Source: Thysanoteuthis rhombus (taxonomy: Eukaryota > Mollusca > Cephalopoda > Oegopsida > Thysanoteuthidae). From it: 64,000 nucleotides of DNA. The first letter of the stretch is position 1. The number at the start of each line of letters is the position of its first letter. Positions 9,561 to 21,654 of this stretch are shown here, one piece after another. The DNA is taken from the NCBI GenBank assembly GCA_963457665.1, contig OY735224.1, forward strand, positions 48,107,311 through 48,171,310, written 5' to 3'. The translations under genes were made by a program, and so were the position numbers. The notes beneath the pieces are model-generated. The model did not search any database. It was not told where the DNA came from and saw nothing but the letters and a program-made list of their open reading frames with translations.

Positions 9561-9955
9561 ACAGATGAACGGCTAGATCTATGGCCACCAAATAATCTGT
9601 GGTTTTTGATCAGATCCAAGTGTAAGATTTTATCAAATCAAATATTGAACATTTCCCTTTCAAATGAAAAAATCACATTTCAGCCGTTGTACAAGTAGAA
9701 TTTACGATCAATTATTGAACGTTTGATAAATCTGATTCTTTAAGATCATTGAAAGTTTTTTTTTATTTTTCGCTTTTCTTAAGCTTTTATCTATTCGTTT
9801 TTATTGATCTAATGTTTTTTTTTTCTGCAAAATAGATGAACAGCTATATGTATGGCCGACAAATTATCCGTGGTTACTGATCGGACTCCAGGGTAAGATT
9901 TTATCAAGTTAGATATTGAAAATCCCCCCCTTTCAAATAAGGTTGGGGGGGGTCT
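9561..9955 (+). repeat. Direct duplication of a ~120-bp segment
   Basis: The stretch 9565-9680 (agatgaacggctag, atctatggcc, gtaagattttatcaa, atattgaa) repeats at about 9835-9950 with moderate divergence, an offset of about 270 bp. The intervening part has T-rich low-complexity runs. The nature of the segment is unknown. Confidence 0.6.
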
Positions 9956-10879
9956 ATTCTGTGCCCAGTAGCATTCACGCTCTGCTAAAATGTGATTATT
10001 TTAATACCTTTATAATACACATCACAGGAGATAAACAAACAGGTCCCAATCTCTCTACAGAATACATTTTAAGTCTTTGCAAAATTAAAATCGTCATTTT
10101 CTTTGGAGTCTGCATTTGCCCTCAACTAAAGAAGTCTATCTGTATTTTTTTTCTTTTCTTTTATCTAGGGTTCCACCCAAGCAATAATATTTTAACATGT
10201 GGAATCATTTAAATACATGAAAACAAGTCTGCTAAAGAATCCTTTTTCTTGTTCTTTCTTCATCTAAAAAAAAAACTTTCTCAAAAACTATAAGAGTTAG
10301 ATTTATAAAATAAAACTATGTGTATGTTTTGAATCAGCGTCATATGAGGAACAGTTTTTTCATCCTGTATTTGAACCTACTCACACGTGAGAGAGGGTTC
10401 AATGCATTAAGAAAACTTTTTTGGCAGTAATTCTTAGTGCCTAAGTCTTGGCCGTGCAATAGCCGAGCATTTAGATCCTAAGAAAATAGAATTGGCGGAC
10501 CTGTTTCAAACTCTGTCGTAGAAATCTTCTTTCGTTCAATTTTTATAGACGTTCAAATCGGTTGCCCTTCAAACCTCACAGAAATTTGCCAGTTTCAATA
10601 TTTTTTCAAAATCCAGGTGTCAGGGAGCATATCAGAAATCAGCAGTCAAAATTTATCTTCATCACACATTTTTAGGTCGGATCAATTTACAAATGAAGGC
10701 GTCAATGCTTTAGAAAAGAAAAATATCTTTCGGTTGCATTTCTTAGTTTTGAAGTGGATGTCAGTTCAATAAAGGAGTTGTTGTAGCCTCAGAATGTCCA
10801 TATGGTAAGAAATGTACAAATATATCCATTTCTTAAACACACATCCGCTGCGCTGAAAGAGACGAAGAAGATTACATTT
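9956..10879. other. No recognisable feature
   Basis: The longest plus-strand ORF here (9916-10212) has no recognisable domain and ordinary A/T-rich composition. I see no gene. Confidence 0.4.
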
Positions 10880-11049
10880 GCAACTGTTTAGCTCAATGGT
10901 AAGAGCATTGCTACATTAAAGCAGGTTCGATTCCTGCAACAGACCCATTTTCTTTAATCATTTATTCTATTTACGTTGTAACTTATCAACCGTGTTATGA
11001 AGGGATATCATTTCAAATAAGTTTCTATAAAATATAACACAATTCATAA

Positions 11050-11085
<36 letters not shown>
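10880..11085 (+). mobile_element. tRNA-derived SINE with (TA)n tail
   Basis: An A box (tagctcaatggtaagagca) and a B box (ggttcgattcc) lie about 28 bp apart, closer than in a real tRNA, so the anticodon region is deleted. A body follows with ctttaatcatttattcta, accgtgttatgaagggatatc and aataagtttctata blocks, ending in a cataattcatatat that runs into a TA tract (11051-11084). The same body and ending occur at 22010-22130. Confidence 0.8.
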
Positions 11086-11092
<7 letters not shown>

Positions 11093-11365
11093 GTTTGTAT
11101 TCTTGGATGTCGAAAACGATGCATCACAGAACAGGAACAAAGGCATATTCAAAATCAGTTCCAAATTACCTACGTCACACATCTTAAGGTCGTATGTAGT
11201 GCGTGCTTGCCCAACCCCTGATTTTATTTTATTAAATCTCTATAAAATATCTTTTATTTTCCAGATTCAGAGTTTCTTCCCCTGAGGAATGTCAGATAGC
11301 TCAGCCAGAATATATACATAAAAAAACACTTTTGACAATAAAAGAAGAATTGCTGCGTGAATACA

Positions 11366-11400
<35 letters not shown>

Positions 11401-11424
11401 TAGATAGATAGATAGATAGATAGT
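11086..11424. repeat. Unclassified sequence ending in (TA)n and (GATA)n
   Basis: A short ORF at 11091-11285 has no recognisable domain. The aaagaagaattgctg segment at 11340 repeats one at 6919 and is again followed by a TA tract (11368-11398), here continuing into a GATA tetranucleotide tract to 11423. Confidence 0.55.
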
Positions 11425-13915
11425 AGAACGTGGATTTGCTACACAAACAAGCTCATGTTTCTGCCCTCTCCAGGCTTCATCAGGTGAATGATTGTCCATG
11501 TTTTTGGATTCCAGTTTGGGGAATTTGGTGAGAATGTTGTGAGTGTGGTAGTAAGTGGTATGGGATTGTTCATTTTGTCAAGGGGTGTGAACTCTATATA
11601 GGGGTCATCTCTGAAAAAATGCTTAGTAGTTTTCTAAGGGATGTTCTTATCTCGACCTTGGTATTTTGTCATTGGGTTTTATTGCCCCTGTTAATATCCT
11701 ATGTGGCTCTAGTGGATAGTATTAATCTTAATTTTTAATTCATTTAGGCGTGTTTGAAGGTAGAAAATGGTGATAGGAAGTTTTAGGGATGGTGGATATG
11801 GGAGCGAATTGTCTACATTGCCTTTGATTTATCAGTATGTGTCTTGCTATTATTTAATATTCATTAATAAGAATTTAAAATGATGCCTGCATTTTAGTAT
11901 TATTTCATTTTTTTTTATTTAATAAATGTTCTTTGTTCTTGTTTTTTTTGTAATCTTATTAAAGTTCAAGATCTCAAATTTCTCGTTTAGGCAGAGATTG
12001 CAAGAATTTTCCACATTCTGACATGTATTAGTTTGTCTAAGAATTTTCCATTCAAATGTTGGGTTGTAATTCATTTGGTGTAATTTCCAGTAATGTGCTG
12101 ATAGGGATGTGTTATTCTTGTATTTTTCATTTGTGAAGGATGATATATGATTAGGTAATCTGAGTTTAGATGGTGTATTAGATAGAACGATATAATATTT
12201 TATTTCTAAGGGGTTTTCCTGAGTTGATACTGCATTCGCTTTGCGGGGAGGGGGGCAGTTATTCTTATTTGGGTAATGCAGTTTGATTTTTTTGTTCTAG
12301 TATTTTCTTCACTTCTATTATTTCTAATAATTTTATTGTTGTGTTTTGTGATAATCCTATTGAAATTTTCTAAACAACTAAAACTAATTTTCAATGTATT
12401 TCTATATTTTGTTTATTGGGTGATTTGGGAGGAAATGTTTTTCAATTAGTCGAATGAAAATTTGGCTCAAGTTCGTTTTTACTTGTAAGTTGAATGGAGG
12501 AGTGTACCACATGATTTTCCTATTCCTGTTTTTTTAAATTTTCTCTTTCTTATTACTGGACTTGACTTTTTTTTTTATCATACTTGAGGTTTGTTTCGGT
12601 GAAACCACTGTCATTTAGGGCTTTCATGTAATTATTTTTAGCTTTATTCAATATTGTTTCATCGGAAGAATTGTAAGTCAATCTAGTTTATACAGATGTG
12701 AGGATCTTTTTTATAATTATATTTGGATGGTTGGACCTAGTTCTAATGTACTTAATCATCAAGTTTTCTTTTCTTTCTGGTTCATACGTGTTGTTGGTTA
12801 AATTGAATGTAATGTTTGGCAAATTCATTATTTTTAAGTTAGCTTTGATTTTGATTTCGACTTCGAAGTTCATTTTTTTCCATTTCTTATATAATATATT
12901 TTTCAATGTTTTCGTATCTTTGTGCATTACAATTCTCTACGATTAGTAAACAATCATCCCGGTACAATCCTATATTCTTAGTGTCTATTTTGCGGGAAGA
13001 TTATACAAAATGTATAAACCTCTAAGGTCCGACATCTCAGCTGAATCGAGGCTGCCCATGGACACATCGAATCCACAGACGTTGGTTTTTTTCATCCATT
13101 CTTATTGATTGTGGAACTGTACCGTAAGTCTGCTGTGTTTAATTATTTCCATGTCCCTGTTGCTTATGTTAGAATGGGTTTTAGCATATTCCATGGCCTC
13201 GTCGAATATGCCTTTGGATATGGATGGGTAAAAATCCATGATGTCGAACTGCATGAAGCTGCACATTTTTTTTAATTTCCTGTATTATTAAACCAAGTGA
13301 TGGCATCATTGGTTCCTATCCACTGATTAAGCTTTAATTGATTTTTATGCTATTATTGTTTGTTTTTTTCTAATATGTCTTTACTAATTCTACATATCTG
13401 TGTTTTTGTCGGATTAATGAGCCTAGTTGTAGGTTTATAATTAAAATCGTGTTTGTGATCTTTCATGAGAATGTAAACATCCTTGTTTTGTAATTTACCT
13501 ACTCTGTTACTTATGTTTAATCTATCTGTTATTCTTTTGCTTTCTATATCTATACTAGTTTCTAGGTTATTAGTTTGTAAGTCTAATTTTATGTAGTTTG
13601 GGGTATTGTTGTTGGTGAAGTGTTTGTTGTAAGTTTGGAGATTCATCCCGTATATGTCGTTACTTTTGTCCCCTTTTATGAATATTTTGTTAGATTTTTT
13701 GTACATGTTGTATTTCTTGTATTGATTTTTTCTGGTGTGGGTTGATGTATTTTCTGAATTTGATGTTGGTGATGGTTGTGAGTAGGTCCTTTTCGAAATT
13801 AACAAGAAGTTTGTTGTAGGGTGGGCTTTTTTTAGGTTTTAAAGCCGTGGAATTCTTTGTTATCATTTTGTGTCTTGGGTTGGTTGGTGAAAAGAAAAGG
13901 TTTTCCACCTTATGC
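11425..13915 (-). mobile_element. Decayed reverse-transcriptase retroelement, Penelope-like by context
   Basis: On the minus strand 13353-13805 encodes part of a reverse transcriptase with the diagnostic blocks VYILMKDHK and TTRLINPTKTQICRISKDIL (13353-13500). Upstream, near 13800-13910, is an N-terminal region typical of the same family. Further downstream fragments are recognisable to about 12500, including a segment at 12688-12927 that matches the family's SNHP-type C-terminal part. The element is badly broken, with many breaks, and clearly old. At its 3' side (11455-11500) lies a degenerate hammerhead-like motif, which fits Penelope-like elements; clade assignment is otherwise uncertain. 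It is a different lineage from the fragment at 4157-5475. Confidence 0.65.
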
Positions 13916-14334
13916 GTCCGATAAGCTCTTCGGTCTTCTCCAGCAACCTTATTTGGAAGTTTGTTTTTAAGTTGATTTAAAGTAGAGCTACTTGACTTTC
14001 ATAGTATAAAGCTGAATGTATCGAGCACTCTATGAAATAAATCCATCACATATCAGACGTTGCTTTATATTATTAATACGTTATTATATTATGCTATACT
14101 GCTGGCCAGATCCGTACCATATATATATATATATATCATTCTGGTGGAGGGGGGATTTATGTGTAAATAAATATACCGCTTAAATTCAGCCTTACTGACC
14201 GTCCACTTCCGTAGTCCAGAGGTAGGATATCGGTCTCCAGATCTGAAGCGAAGGTTTCAGTCCTGCTTTGCGGTTCTGGATGGGTTAATGGAAAGTCTAT
14301 AGCCACGCTGAAGAGATGCAATACATCAAAACAG
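13916..14334. other. No recognisable gene; short (TA)n tract
   Basis: A/T-rich sequence with a (TA)n tract at 14119-14137. The part at 14180-14330 may belong to the dispersed repeat that follows, but I cannot assign it. Confidence 0.35.
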
Positions 14335-14498
14335 CTGTCTCTGGATGACACAATTATAAAAATATATATATATATATATATATCGTACAATAATAACAAG
14401 GTAGGAGGGAAACAAAGAAAAAAATCACTTTTGAAAATTACGTAAATAGCATTGACAGATATTGGGAAATGGGTAACTGAAGTTTAAAGCTGTAAAGC
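14335..14498 (+). repeat. Second copy of dispersed repeat with internal (TA)n
   Basis: This matches 6973-7200: ggatgacacaat, a TA tract (14360-14383), cgtaca, gggaaacaaagaaaaaa, a gcattgacagatattggg segment and aaatgggtaactgaag. The TA tract occupies the same internal position in both copies. Confidence 0.65.
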
Positions 14499-14697
14499 TT
14501 TTTAGAATATATCTATTCACAATGTTTGTTCACGATGTTATGTATGACTGAACTTGACCATTTGCATAAAAAATGTATCAAGCTGTGTGGGTTACTTTTT
14601 GAGGTATATTTACCAGGGTGAACGTGTGCATAGTGCGCTTGAACAAAGAAGAATCTCGAATATCAACGTCTCAGACGGAAATTCTTTTTCAAACTAG

Positions 14698-14698
<1 letters not shown>

Positions 14699-14768
<70 letters not shown>
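14699..14768 (+). repeat. Compound (TG)n(TA)n microsatellite
   Basis: TG units to about 14732 switch directly to TA units to 14768. Confidence 0.97.
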
Positions 14769-14772
<4 letters not shown>

Positions 14773-14879
14773 AGGAAGCTTTGCAGCTTTAAACACGAAA
14801 TATCAAGCTAACTTAACTAAGGTGTACATACATTTTAAAAATGAAGCAGAATATTCTTGATATTTACAAAGTTTAGCTG

Positions 14880-15140
14880 CGTTTGACATAAGGCCACGGT
14901 AGTGGTAGCTAAACAGCCCGCTGATAAGGCAAAAGCTGCATAACACAATGGTAAGTGCATAGCTACGTTGAAGCTGCTACATAACGGTAGCAGGTTCGAT
15001 TCCTGCAGCAACCCCATTTGCTTTAATTGTTTATTAAATTTACATCGTCTAAATTGAATGATGTATTAACCGTGTAATAACAGAAGATCATTTCGGATCA
15101 GTTTCTATACAATAAAACGCAATTTGTATTTCATTCTATC
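14880..15140 (+). mobile_element. tRNA-derived SINE
   Basis: A leader, an A-box-like acacaatggtaagtgca at about 14943 and a B box (ggttcgattcc) at 14994 are followed by the family body: ctttaattgtttatt, gtctaaattgaatgat, ttaaccgtgtaata, atcagtttctata. The spacing of the boxes is close to that of a tRNA. The family ending (cgcaatttgtatttcat) is present at about 15120, but the TA tract lies 30 bp further on. Confidence 0.8.
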
Positions 15141-15621
15141 GAACCAAAATGTCCACTTCCTAATATATATATGTACATATATGTGTGTGTGTATGAATTA
15201 ACAGCTAAGAACGTGTAACAGTATTTTCTTATATGTAATGTTATAAATTAAGAAAAAATTCGTGCCGGCCAAATGTATCAGCGTCGTTTTAAGAAACTTG
15301 AAAAATATCAAATATTTTTATATGAAATTGACAAAAAAGTATTAATGCAGTGGTACAATATAGCTATTTATGGTAGTAGCATGTTACCCACATCTAACTA
15401 AACTTTCTTGAATAAAGATAGTTCAATTTTGCCACTGCATTAATATTTTTTTTTTGCTATTCTATGTTATAATATCCTTGTTCGGTATTTCTGAGATTTT
15501 AAAATTACATCAACACATTGCGCATGAATGCCTTTTCTTTTTTATTGGTCCTGTTTTCTTTAATATTAATGTATACATTTGATGTCCTCGAACATAAGTA
15601 CTTTTGTTTGAAAAGAAATGA
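15141..15621. other. No recognisable feature
   Basis: A/T-rich sequence with short TA/TG runs near 15165-15195. I see no gene or element. Confidence 0.4.
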
Positions 15622-15705
15622 AGCAAATCCCGGATGGATTCGAACCACCAATCTCTTTACCACCAAGTGAACACACTAATCAACAGCATAACAGAGACAT
15701 GATTC
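15622..15705 (-). other. tRNA-like sequence (pseudogene or SINE head)
   Basis: On the minus strand there is a good B box (ggttcgaatcca at about 15633-15645), and upstream a gattagtgtgttcac stretch that could be a D-arm remnant. No complete cloverleaf can be drawn by eye, so it is more likely a relic than a working tRNA. Confidence 0.35.
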
Positions 15706-16204
15706 ATTTTGGAAGAAAAATCATTGTGTCTTACTTTCGAAATCTTTTTCATTTCCAACACTTGTTATGCGTTGAAAATTGGAGAAATTCTTGCCTACAC
15801 TTTAGGTGTACAATGCATAATATCAAATTTGAAGGAAAAAAATCCCTACAAATTTATATCTAGTGTGTTTCAGGGAAATTTCCATTATAATTGGAAAAGG
15901 TTTGTCACAATAAAAGTCTCGACAAGAAAGCATGGATTCTATTAGAATTGGTTGAGTTATACAAAGGTTATTGAAAAATTCGAGCCTTTGATTTGTGTAA
16001 AAACTAAACTTACCCGTATTAAATGAAATGAAATGTTATGATGAAGATATATAATGAATTTCTACCAGGTTAAATCATTAACCTCTCCCAATTTATTAAA
16101 CTTGGCCCAGTTTGGCACAACTAAAATCAACGTTTCAATACGTTTTGAAAGAGTTTTACAAAGTCTTTGTAGGTGAGCAAACAAAGATTGTTTGTGTAAA
16201 ACAA
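15706..16204. other. No recognisable feature
   Basis: Overlapping short ORFs (15618-15863 and 15709-15945) have no recognisable domain. I see no gene. Confidence 0.35.
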
Positions 16205-16219
16205 AAATGTGTGTACCAT

Positions 16220-16250
<31 letters not shown>

Positions 16251-16720
16251 CACAACCTTAAGTCGTCCTTTGTTGGACAAACAGCTTTCCCAACTTTCGG
16301 TAGACCTTCTATCGTGGAGCCAATATTATCCGAACTTGTCTAGTTTGTCAAGCAATTGTGTGTTTTTTTTTTGGGGGGGGAGCTACACTTCTGCATATGA
16401 TTTCTTGGGATCAACATTGTGAACCTCAATGTCTACCAGTTGCCCGACATTCTTGTTACATGGCCAGCCCACTTCCATTTGAGTTTTCTAATCGATTCTA
16501 TAATATCTGTGACTCCCACTTTCCCCTCTAATCCACTAATTTACTAAATAAATCTATATACTAATACACTCCATGTAGCGTAGAGTATGGTTCTGTCCCG
16601 TGAACGTTGCATGGTTCTCAGTTTGAGGGTCAATTTTTGTGTCAGTTTCCATGTTTAAGCTCCATAGGTGACTATCATGAATTGCATTTTATATACACTA
16701 AAGCGGCTTATTTTCGAGAC
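16205..16720 (-). mobile_element. Decayed RTE-like LINE 3' end with trinucleotide tail
   Basis: On the minus strand this matches 23885-24345 of the better LINE. Shared blocks are the (CAT)n(CAG)n tail on the left, ttgttggacaaa, catggccagcccac, gttgcatggttctcag and agctccataggtgacta. It is diverged and partly deleted and has no long open frame. The trinucleotide tail here is mixed CAT and CAG (plus strand), against pure CAT at 23887. Confidence 0.8.
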
Positions 16721-17099
16721 TTATGTAACCCTCTCTCAGTCACCATTACGAAAGACTCTAATGGATTTGGAGATTATAGTTTATTTGTATTTGCAGTCTA
16801 GTAGTAAATATCCTGAGAATAAACACGGTAGTCATTTGTAGAAGGCTTTAAAGACCAACAACCACTGAAGGAAAAGTGGTATTTAACTTAGCCGACACGT
16901 GAATTTTCTCTTCTTCGGCGTTCAGCCACAATCTTCGATAATAAAATTGCTGTGTCTGTATATCTGATTGTCTGATGTTTAAAATACCGATACCTTGAAT
17001 ATCTTTTTATAAGGTAAGGACTCTGCAGGTTATGGAATCGATCAAGCAGTATTTTAAGTAGAATTTCAAGGTAACTGGTTTTGTATCTCGTTTATTGGA
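16721..17099. other. No recognisable feature
   Basis: Between the LINE relic and the mariner relic I see only unassigned A/T-rich sequence. Confidence 0.35.
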
Positions 17100-17660
17100 C
17101 GACCCTGTTTAGGGGCTTTTGTTTTAGATGCATAGGATTCAAGAGTTCCAGAAGCAACAGACTCTTCGAAAGTATTCAAACTTCTTCTTGGTTGTTGGAA
17201 AACTTTACTTTGAGGGAAGTGATCAAAATGTTTGGAAAAGTGGTAGTCGGTCAGAGAGAGGTCTGTTTATTGAGCTGGGAAAAATTGAGTTTTGAAGCCA
17301 AGTTTGTTTAATATCTGCAAGAAACTGTCGCACGACGTGGCATTTTTTTTCAATTTGTTCAGCTCAGGACTCATTTATCGATCTTTTTTGCTTTTCCGAT
17401 TTGGTGCAAATGTCTAACAACTGTTGATTGGTCAACTTTTAGTTCCTCTGCAGCCCCTCGCTATGTATGGTGCGGGTCCATCTGGGTAATGACCCTAAAT
17501 TGAATGTCTTTAACCGTAGAAGTACATCCACGACCCACCCATCTTAAAGTCTCTCGTATCCATTTCGAAATTTTGGGAACCAAGGTTAAGGTATTCTTTC
17601 GTTAATAGTTCTCTGGCTACATACTTGGTTGATGTTGTGAGCAGTCACCACCGCTTTACG
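17100..17660 (-). pseudogene. Internally deleted mariner transposase
   Basis: On the minus strand the N-terminal DNA-binding half is recognisable: WFPKFRNGYERL near 17570, then AAEELKVDQSTVVRHLHQIG and KAKKIDK near 17390-17455. The C-terminal part follows almost at once: LNKLGFKTQFF, then TDLSLTDYHFSKHF near 17240-17310, which matches the mariner SPDLAPTDYHFF region with the third catalytic Asp. The segment between, which should contain the first two catalytic Asp residues (roughly 100 or more residues), is missing. In-frame stops are also present. Terminal repeats were not identified. Confidence 0.8.
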
Positions 17661-18654
17661 TCAAATTCGAACTCACACAACAAAATTGTTCGAATTCGCA
17701 TTATTTCTTTCTTTGATTTGACATCACTCGAATAAACCAAAAAGATAGTGAACAGGAAAAAGGTCAGCTTAAATAAATAGAGTGAAATTCACACTTTAAT
17801 TCACTCTGTTGCAGCATAAACTAAAGGAGAAGACTTTTCGGGCGGGGTTCAGGAAAATTGAGGGGGAAGGGGGAAAGTTTATTGATCTAAAAGAAAACCA
17901 GATTCACGAATCTCATACAGAAAACACTTTTTATCAACAGTAAAGAAATAATACAGACGGAGGTCTTTTCTTCGAAACGAACGAGGAAAATGCAGCAAGT
18001 ATCATTCTGTGCAACCTGTCAAATCATGGCATATGCGTTTTCACTTTGTCAGATGTCTTTTTACTGTTTTGAGGGTGACTCCTTGGCTTTGCTCCAGACG
18101 TCCGTGTCTGGATTAGCCTCCATGACTGTTTTCAATTATTCTGGATAATCGAGATGTTGTTTATAAAATCGCTTAAGTAACCTCCTCTCCAAAGGTAGAA
18201 AATAATATCTTTTTCCAAAAATGAAAATAAAACATTTTTCGAGTATAGTAGAGTGCTCAGTAGACAACCGGTATGACCAGGAAAGTTATACAAAAAACAC
18301 AAACAAACAAAAAGAAGCATATATAAATGAAAAGGGGAGAACTTTTGCCATATTTGAAGGCTACGGTCATTCAATGGATGAATTAAAAAATACAAAACGA
18401 AAGAAAACGTGACAGTATTGAACGAGTAATGGAGGGGAAACATGTCAAAGGTATTTCTGAATGAAGAAAATTCAAATGACAAAAGAAAGAAAATAAGAAA
18501 AGAAAAAGTTTTGAAGATTAAAGGAAAAAAATCGGTTGCAGTCGTGTATATTGTGGGGTTGGGGGTGCCGAAAGGATATTTATTGAATATCGGGGATTTT
18601 GAAAGAACATTCCTGTACAAATATAAGAGACGAAAAACAAGAGAAATGAAGGAA
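17661..18654. other. No recognisable gene; long low-complexity ORF
   Basis: The minus strand has a 217-codon ORF (18132-18785), very rich in Phe, Leu and Ser, that overlaps the polypurine tract. It has no recognisable domain, and its composition follows from the A/G-rich plus strand. I do not call it a gene. Confidence 0.4.
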
Positions 18655-19150
18655 AAAAAGAAAAAATAATTCAGAAGAAAGAAAGAAAAAAAGATAGAAA
18701 AAAAAATGAAGCACTGAAAGAGAAAAGACAGCCACGTTTCAAAAGGAAGAAAAAATGGAAGAAAGAAAGAAAGACAGACAGGCAAAATAAATGAAGAAAG
18801 ACAAAGAGAAAGAAAGAAAGAGAGAAAGAAAGGTAAAAAAGAGAGATCATTAGAGAAGAAGAAGAAAACAAATGAATGAAAAAGACAAATGAGAAGTCAA
18901 AAGAAATAAAAAAAATAAATGGAAGAAAGGAAAAAAGAAAGAAAAAACACAGATCATCACTTAGGCATGAAGAAAATGAAGGAGAGAGAGAACTCACAAT
19001 TCAGTTCCAAATAGGAAAAAAGAGAGGAAAAAGAAAATGAGTTTGTAAAAAAAAGGGTGGAAGAAAGTAAAAAGAAGCAAGATTGTCATGAAGAAGAAAA
19101 TATTGAATGAAAAAAAAAATGATAATTTGAATGAGAGAAAGAAAAACTAG
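18655..19150 (+). repeat. Long polypurine (A/G) tract
   Basis: About 500 bases are overwhelmingly A and G on the plus strand, dominated by gaaa and aagaa units with few pyrimidines. This creates long F/S/L-rich open frames on the minus strand. Confidence 0.9.
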
Positions 19151-20929
19151 AAAGCACTCAGAGAGCGCTTACTTCTGCCAAAGCCATAAACTAACTTGAC
19201 ACCCAAATGAGAATGTTCAAAAATGAAAAATAAGGGAAACAGTTTGAAATGTGCAAATCTTAACTTACTTCCCTTAAAATCTGAATCTATCACCTTGATT
19301 AGCTTCTTTTTTCAGCTTTTCCCCTGCAAAATGAAGAACATATCTCCAAGTCGAAAATGACTCCCTGGGTCCGTTCTCGAATTTTTAGCGATTTTCCCCC
19401 GGCACTATTAGTACAATAGCTACTAGAGCCCACCAGAGTGTTGCTTCGGCACCCCCTGTACAAAAGAAAAATCCAAGATATATGAACGAGATAATATACA
19501 TTCCCTAAACTCCCAAAAGGTTGCTACCCTCCCCAGTTAACATTTGTCACTTCAAAAAAAAAGTTGTTTTTTTTTATTTGTTCGATATTGAGAAAAAATT
19601 CAGGAAATAGCGAGTGTTATGTCAGTTCCAGCATCGGAAAGTTTAGATCAGCACCTCCTTTTCACGAAATGCCTTTGAAATTCATTGAGAACTTCAAGAA
19701 ATATTGTGTGGACCCTAAGTCGTATTATCAATTAGGCACAATCGGCACAGTACCTTGGGCCTACGAAAATTTGGTGCCTACTAAAAGTATATTTCGAACC
19801 GTTTAAGAAATTTGAATATTATAAGATAATAGAAATATTTCTGTACCTTGCAAAAATGAATCAACATAGCCCACGTGTGTACCAGAACTAATTATCTGAA
19901 AAATTATCTAATATTATCTTATCCACAAATAAAGATATTTTATCGAGAATTATCTTTAAAAAGAAACAAAAAGGATCTTTCATCTAAAATTATCTAGAAA
20001 ATACCTACGCAAGATTCGGGCATTATTCGTCCCAAAATGTCTCAAAAGAAGCTTTTTTTGAAAAAACAAAAATAGGAATTTTTAGATGGTGTCTAGCGGT
20101 GCCTTCATACAAGTATCCAAGGTTGTCGCCCTGGAAATGTGACCAAGGGCGCCCAGATACACACGCACACACACACACACAGAGAAGAATCTGTAGCCCA
20201 CAGGGCTGGGTAGTCGGGTAGGTAGTTCATGGGGCTACGGTGATTCAATATACATTTCAGAACATTAATGAGACCCTGATCTTATCAATGTCCAGGGCCC
20301 CTGAATGCCTCAATCCGGCCCTCTATGGGAAAACAAACAAAGTTGAATACATATAGCTCTCTCAACTTCATAGGTAGAGGTGAACAAAGAAAGTGTTTTA
20401 AAAAACATGAACGGAATTCAATGTTTTGCATAATGGGACGGAACGAAATCGGGAAAAAAATCGGTGACATGCTTAATACAAAGATCAAACATAGAACTCA
20501 TTCATTCATCCCGTTGAAATCATCTTGGGGGTCAAATCCGGGTTCAGAAAAAATAAATCGTTGTTCAAAGAATATCTTTGTAAGTAAAGATATGTACGTG
20601 TTTTCTTCAATTCAATCACTTAAATCTCTGACGTTCATAAAAAGAGATCTCTACACTCATCGTATTGTTAAGTTTTCTTGTTCTGCCATTCCGTTTTTGT
20701 AATCCTTTACAGTTTACCACGTTCATTCCATTTTCGCCATTCTACATTTTTTATCGTCTCAAAAATGTTCTATCTCACATTATTTACTTACTTTGAATTT
20801 CCGTGACAGACAATCGCTTTTTATTGGTTTTTTTGGTTTGCTTTAGCAGTGAATGAATTTTGATATGGATTTTTCTTAGTGAGAGATTTTTTTTCTTCTT
20901 TTTTTAAAAATGCTTTTATGCATAAAGTG
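19151..20929. other. No recognisable gene
   Basis: Several short ORFs (for example 19564-19806 and 20325-20702) show no recognisable domain. A (CA)n tract lies at 20159-20182. No transposon signature was found. Confidence 0.4.
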
Positions 20930-21065
20930 ACGTTCGATCAGACTGACATGGGTCGTCGTGTGGTTTCAAGTCACGTCTCCGTAAAGATCATTATGTTGCT
21001 TTTGCAACATATCCAGCCGATTGCCATTTTAGTTTTCTAACTGTTTCTACGATACCTTAACATTA
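20930..21065 (-). mobile_element. Short RTE-like LINE relic
   Basis: A fragment of the same LINE region as at 24000-24150: the blocks cgtctccgtaaagatc, gcaacatatccagcc and gattgccattttag align with its coding end read on the minus strand. It is strongly diverged. Confidence 0.55.
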
Positions 21066-21654
21066 ATCTCCAGATGGGTAGAAAAGTCGGATTTTGTCTC
21101 TGGGGACCACGGAGATCATGATATATATATTCACCATGTATATTTTTAAACATGATCTCCTTCTTTGTTAATGCTCTTGATTCAGTGGTGAATACTAATC
21201 ACATAGATCGAACATCACATGGTGAACAAGTATAATACCCATCATAAACGACGATATTATTACGCGTGGATAAATCATGAACATATAATTTGTTTTATTA
21301 CACGATTAATATTTCTGTTTTTTTTTTGGGGGGGGGTGCAAACCAAGAAAATAGCTGAATTGATTCTACAGCAATGGTAGTAAATTGATTCCAACAGCAG
21401 TCACCCACTTAATACCGGCGAAGGTGCACATACAGACGCAAAATAGGTTGCTGCTGGGAAAGAGCAGCAGCCATTTTGTATCGGTGTATTCGCAGTATTC
21501 CAGTCCTTTTTTGCATCTGTTTGAGCGTGACAGGAAAGCAACAAACAAACAAAATATCTTATATAATAATACATTTCAGATTAAAATTCAGCAGATAACT
21601 ACGTTCAAGGAAGGGGACATATGTATACATATATGTATTCTAGAAACGGACATA
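21066..21654. other. No recognisable feature
   Basis: A poly-T/poly-G run lies near 21318-21337 and a short ORF at 21385-21717 has no recognisable domain. Confidence 0.35.

Noticed and set aside
10885-10960. Working tRNA genes at the A/B-box pairs (10885, 14940, 21780, 21940, 28965)
   Set aside because: Box spacing is irregular, no full cloverleaf can be drawn by eye, and several are followed by a shared SINE body.
18132-18785. 217-codon Phe/Leu-rich minus-strand ORF
   Set aside because: It overlaps the polypurine tract, has biased composition and no recognisable domain.
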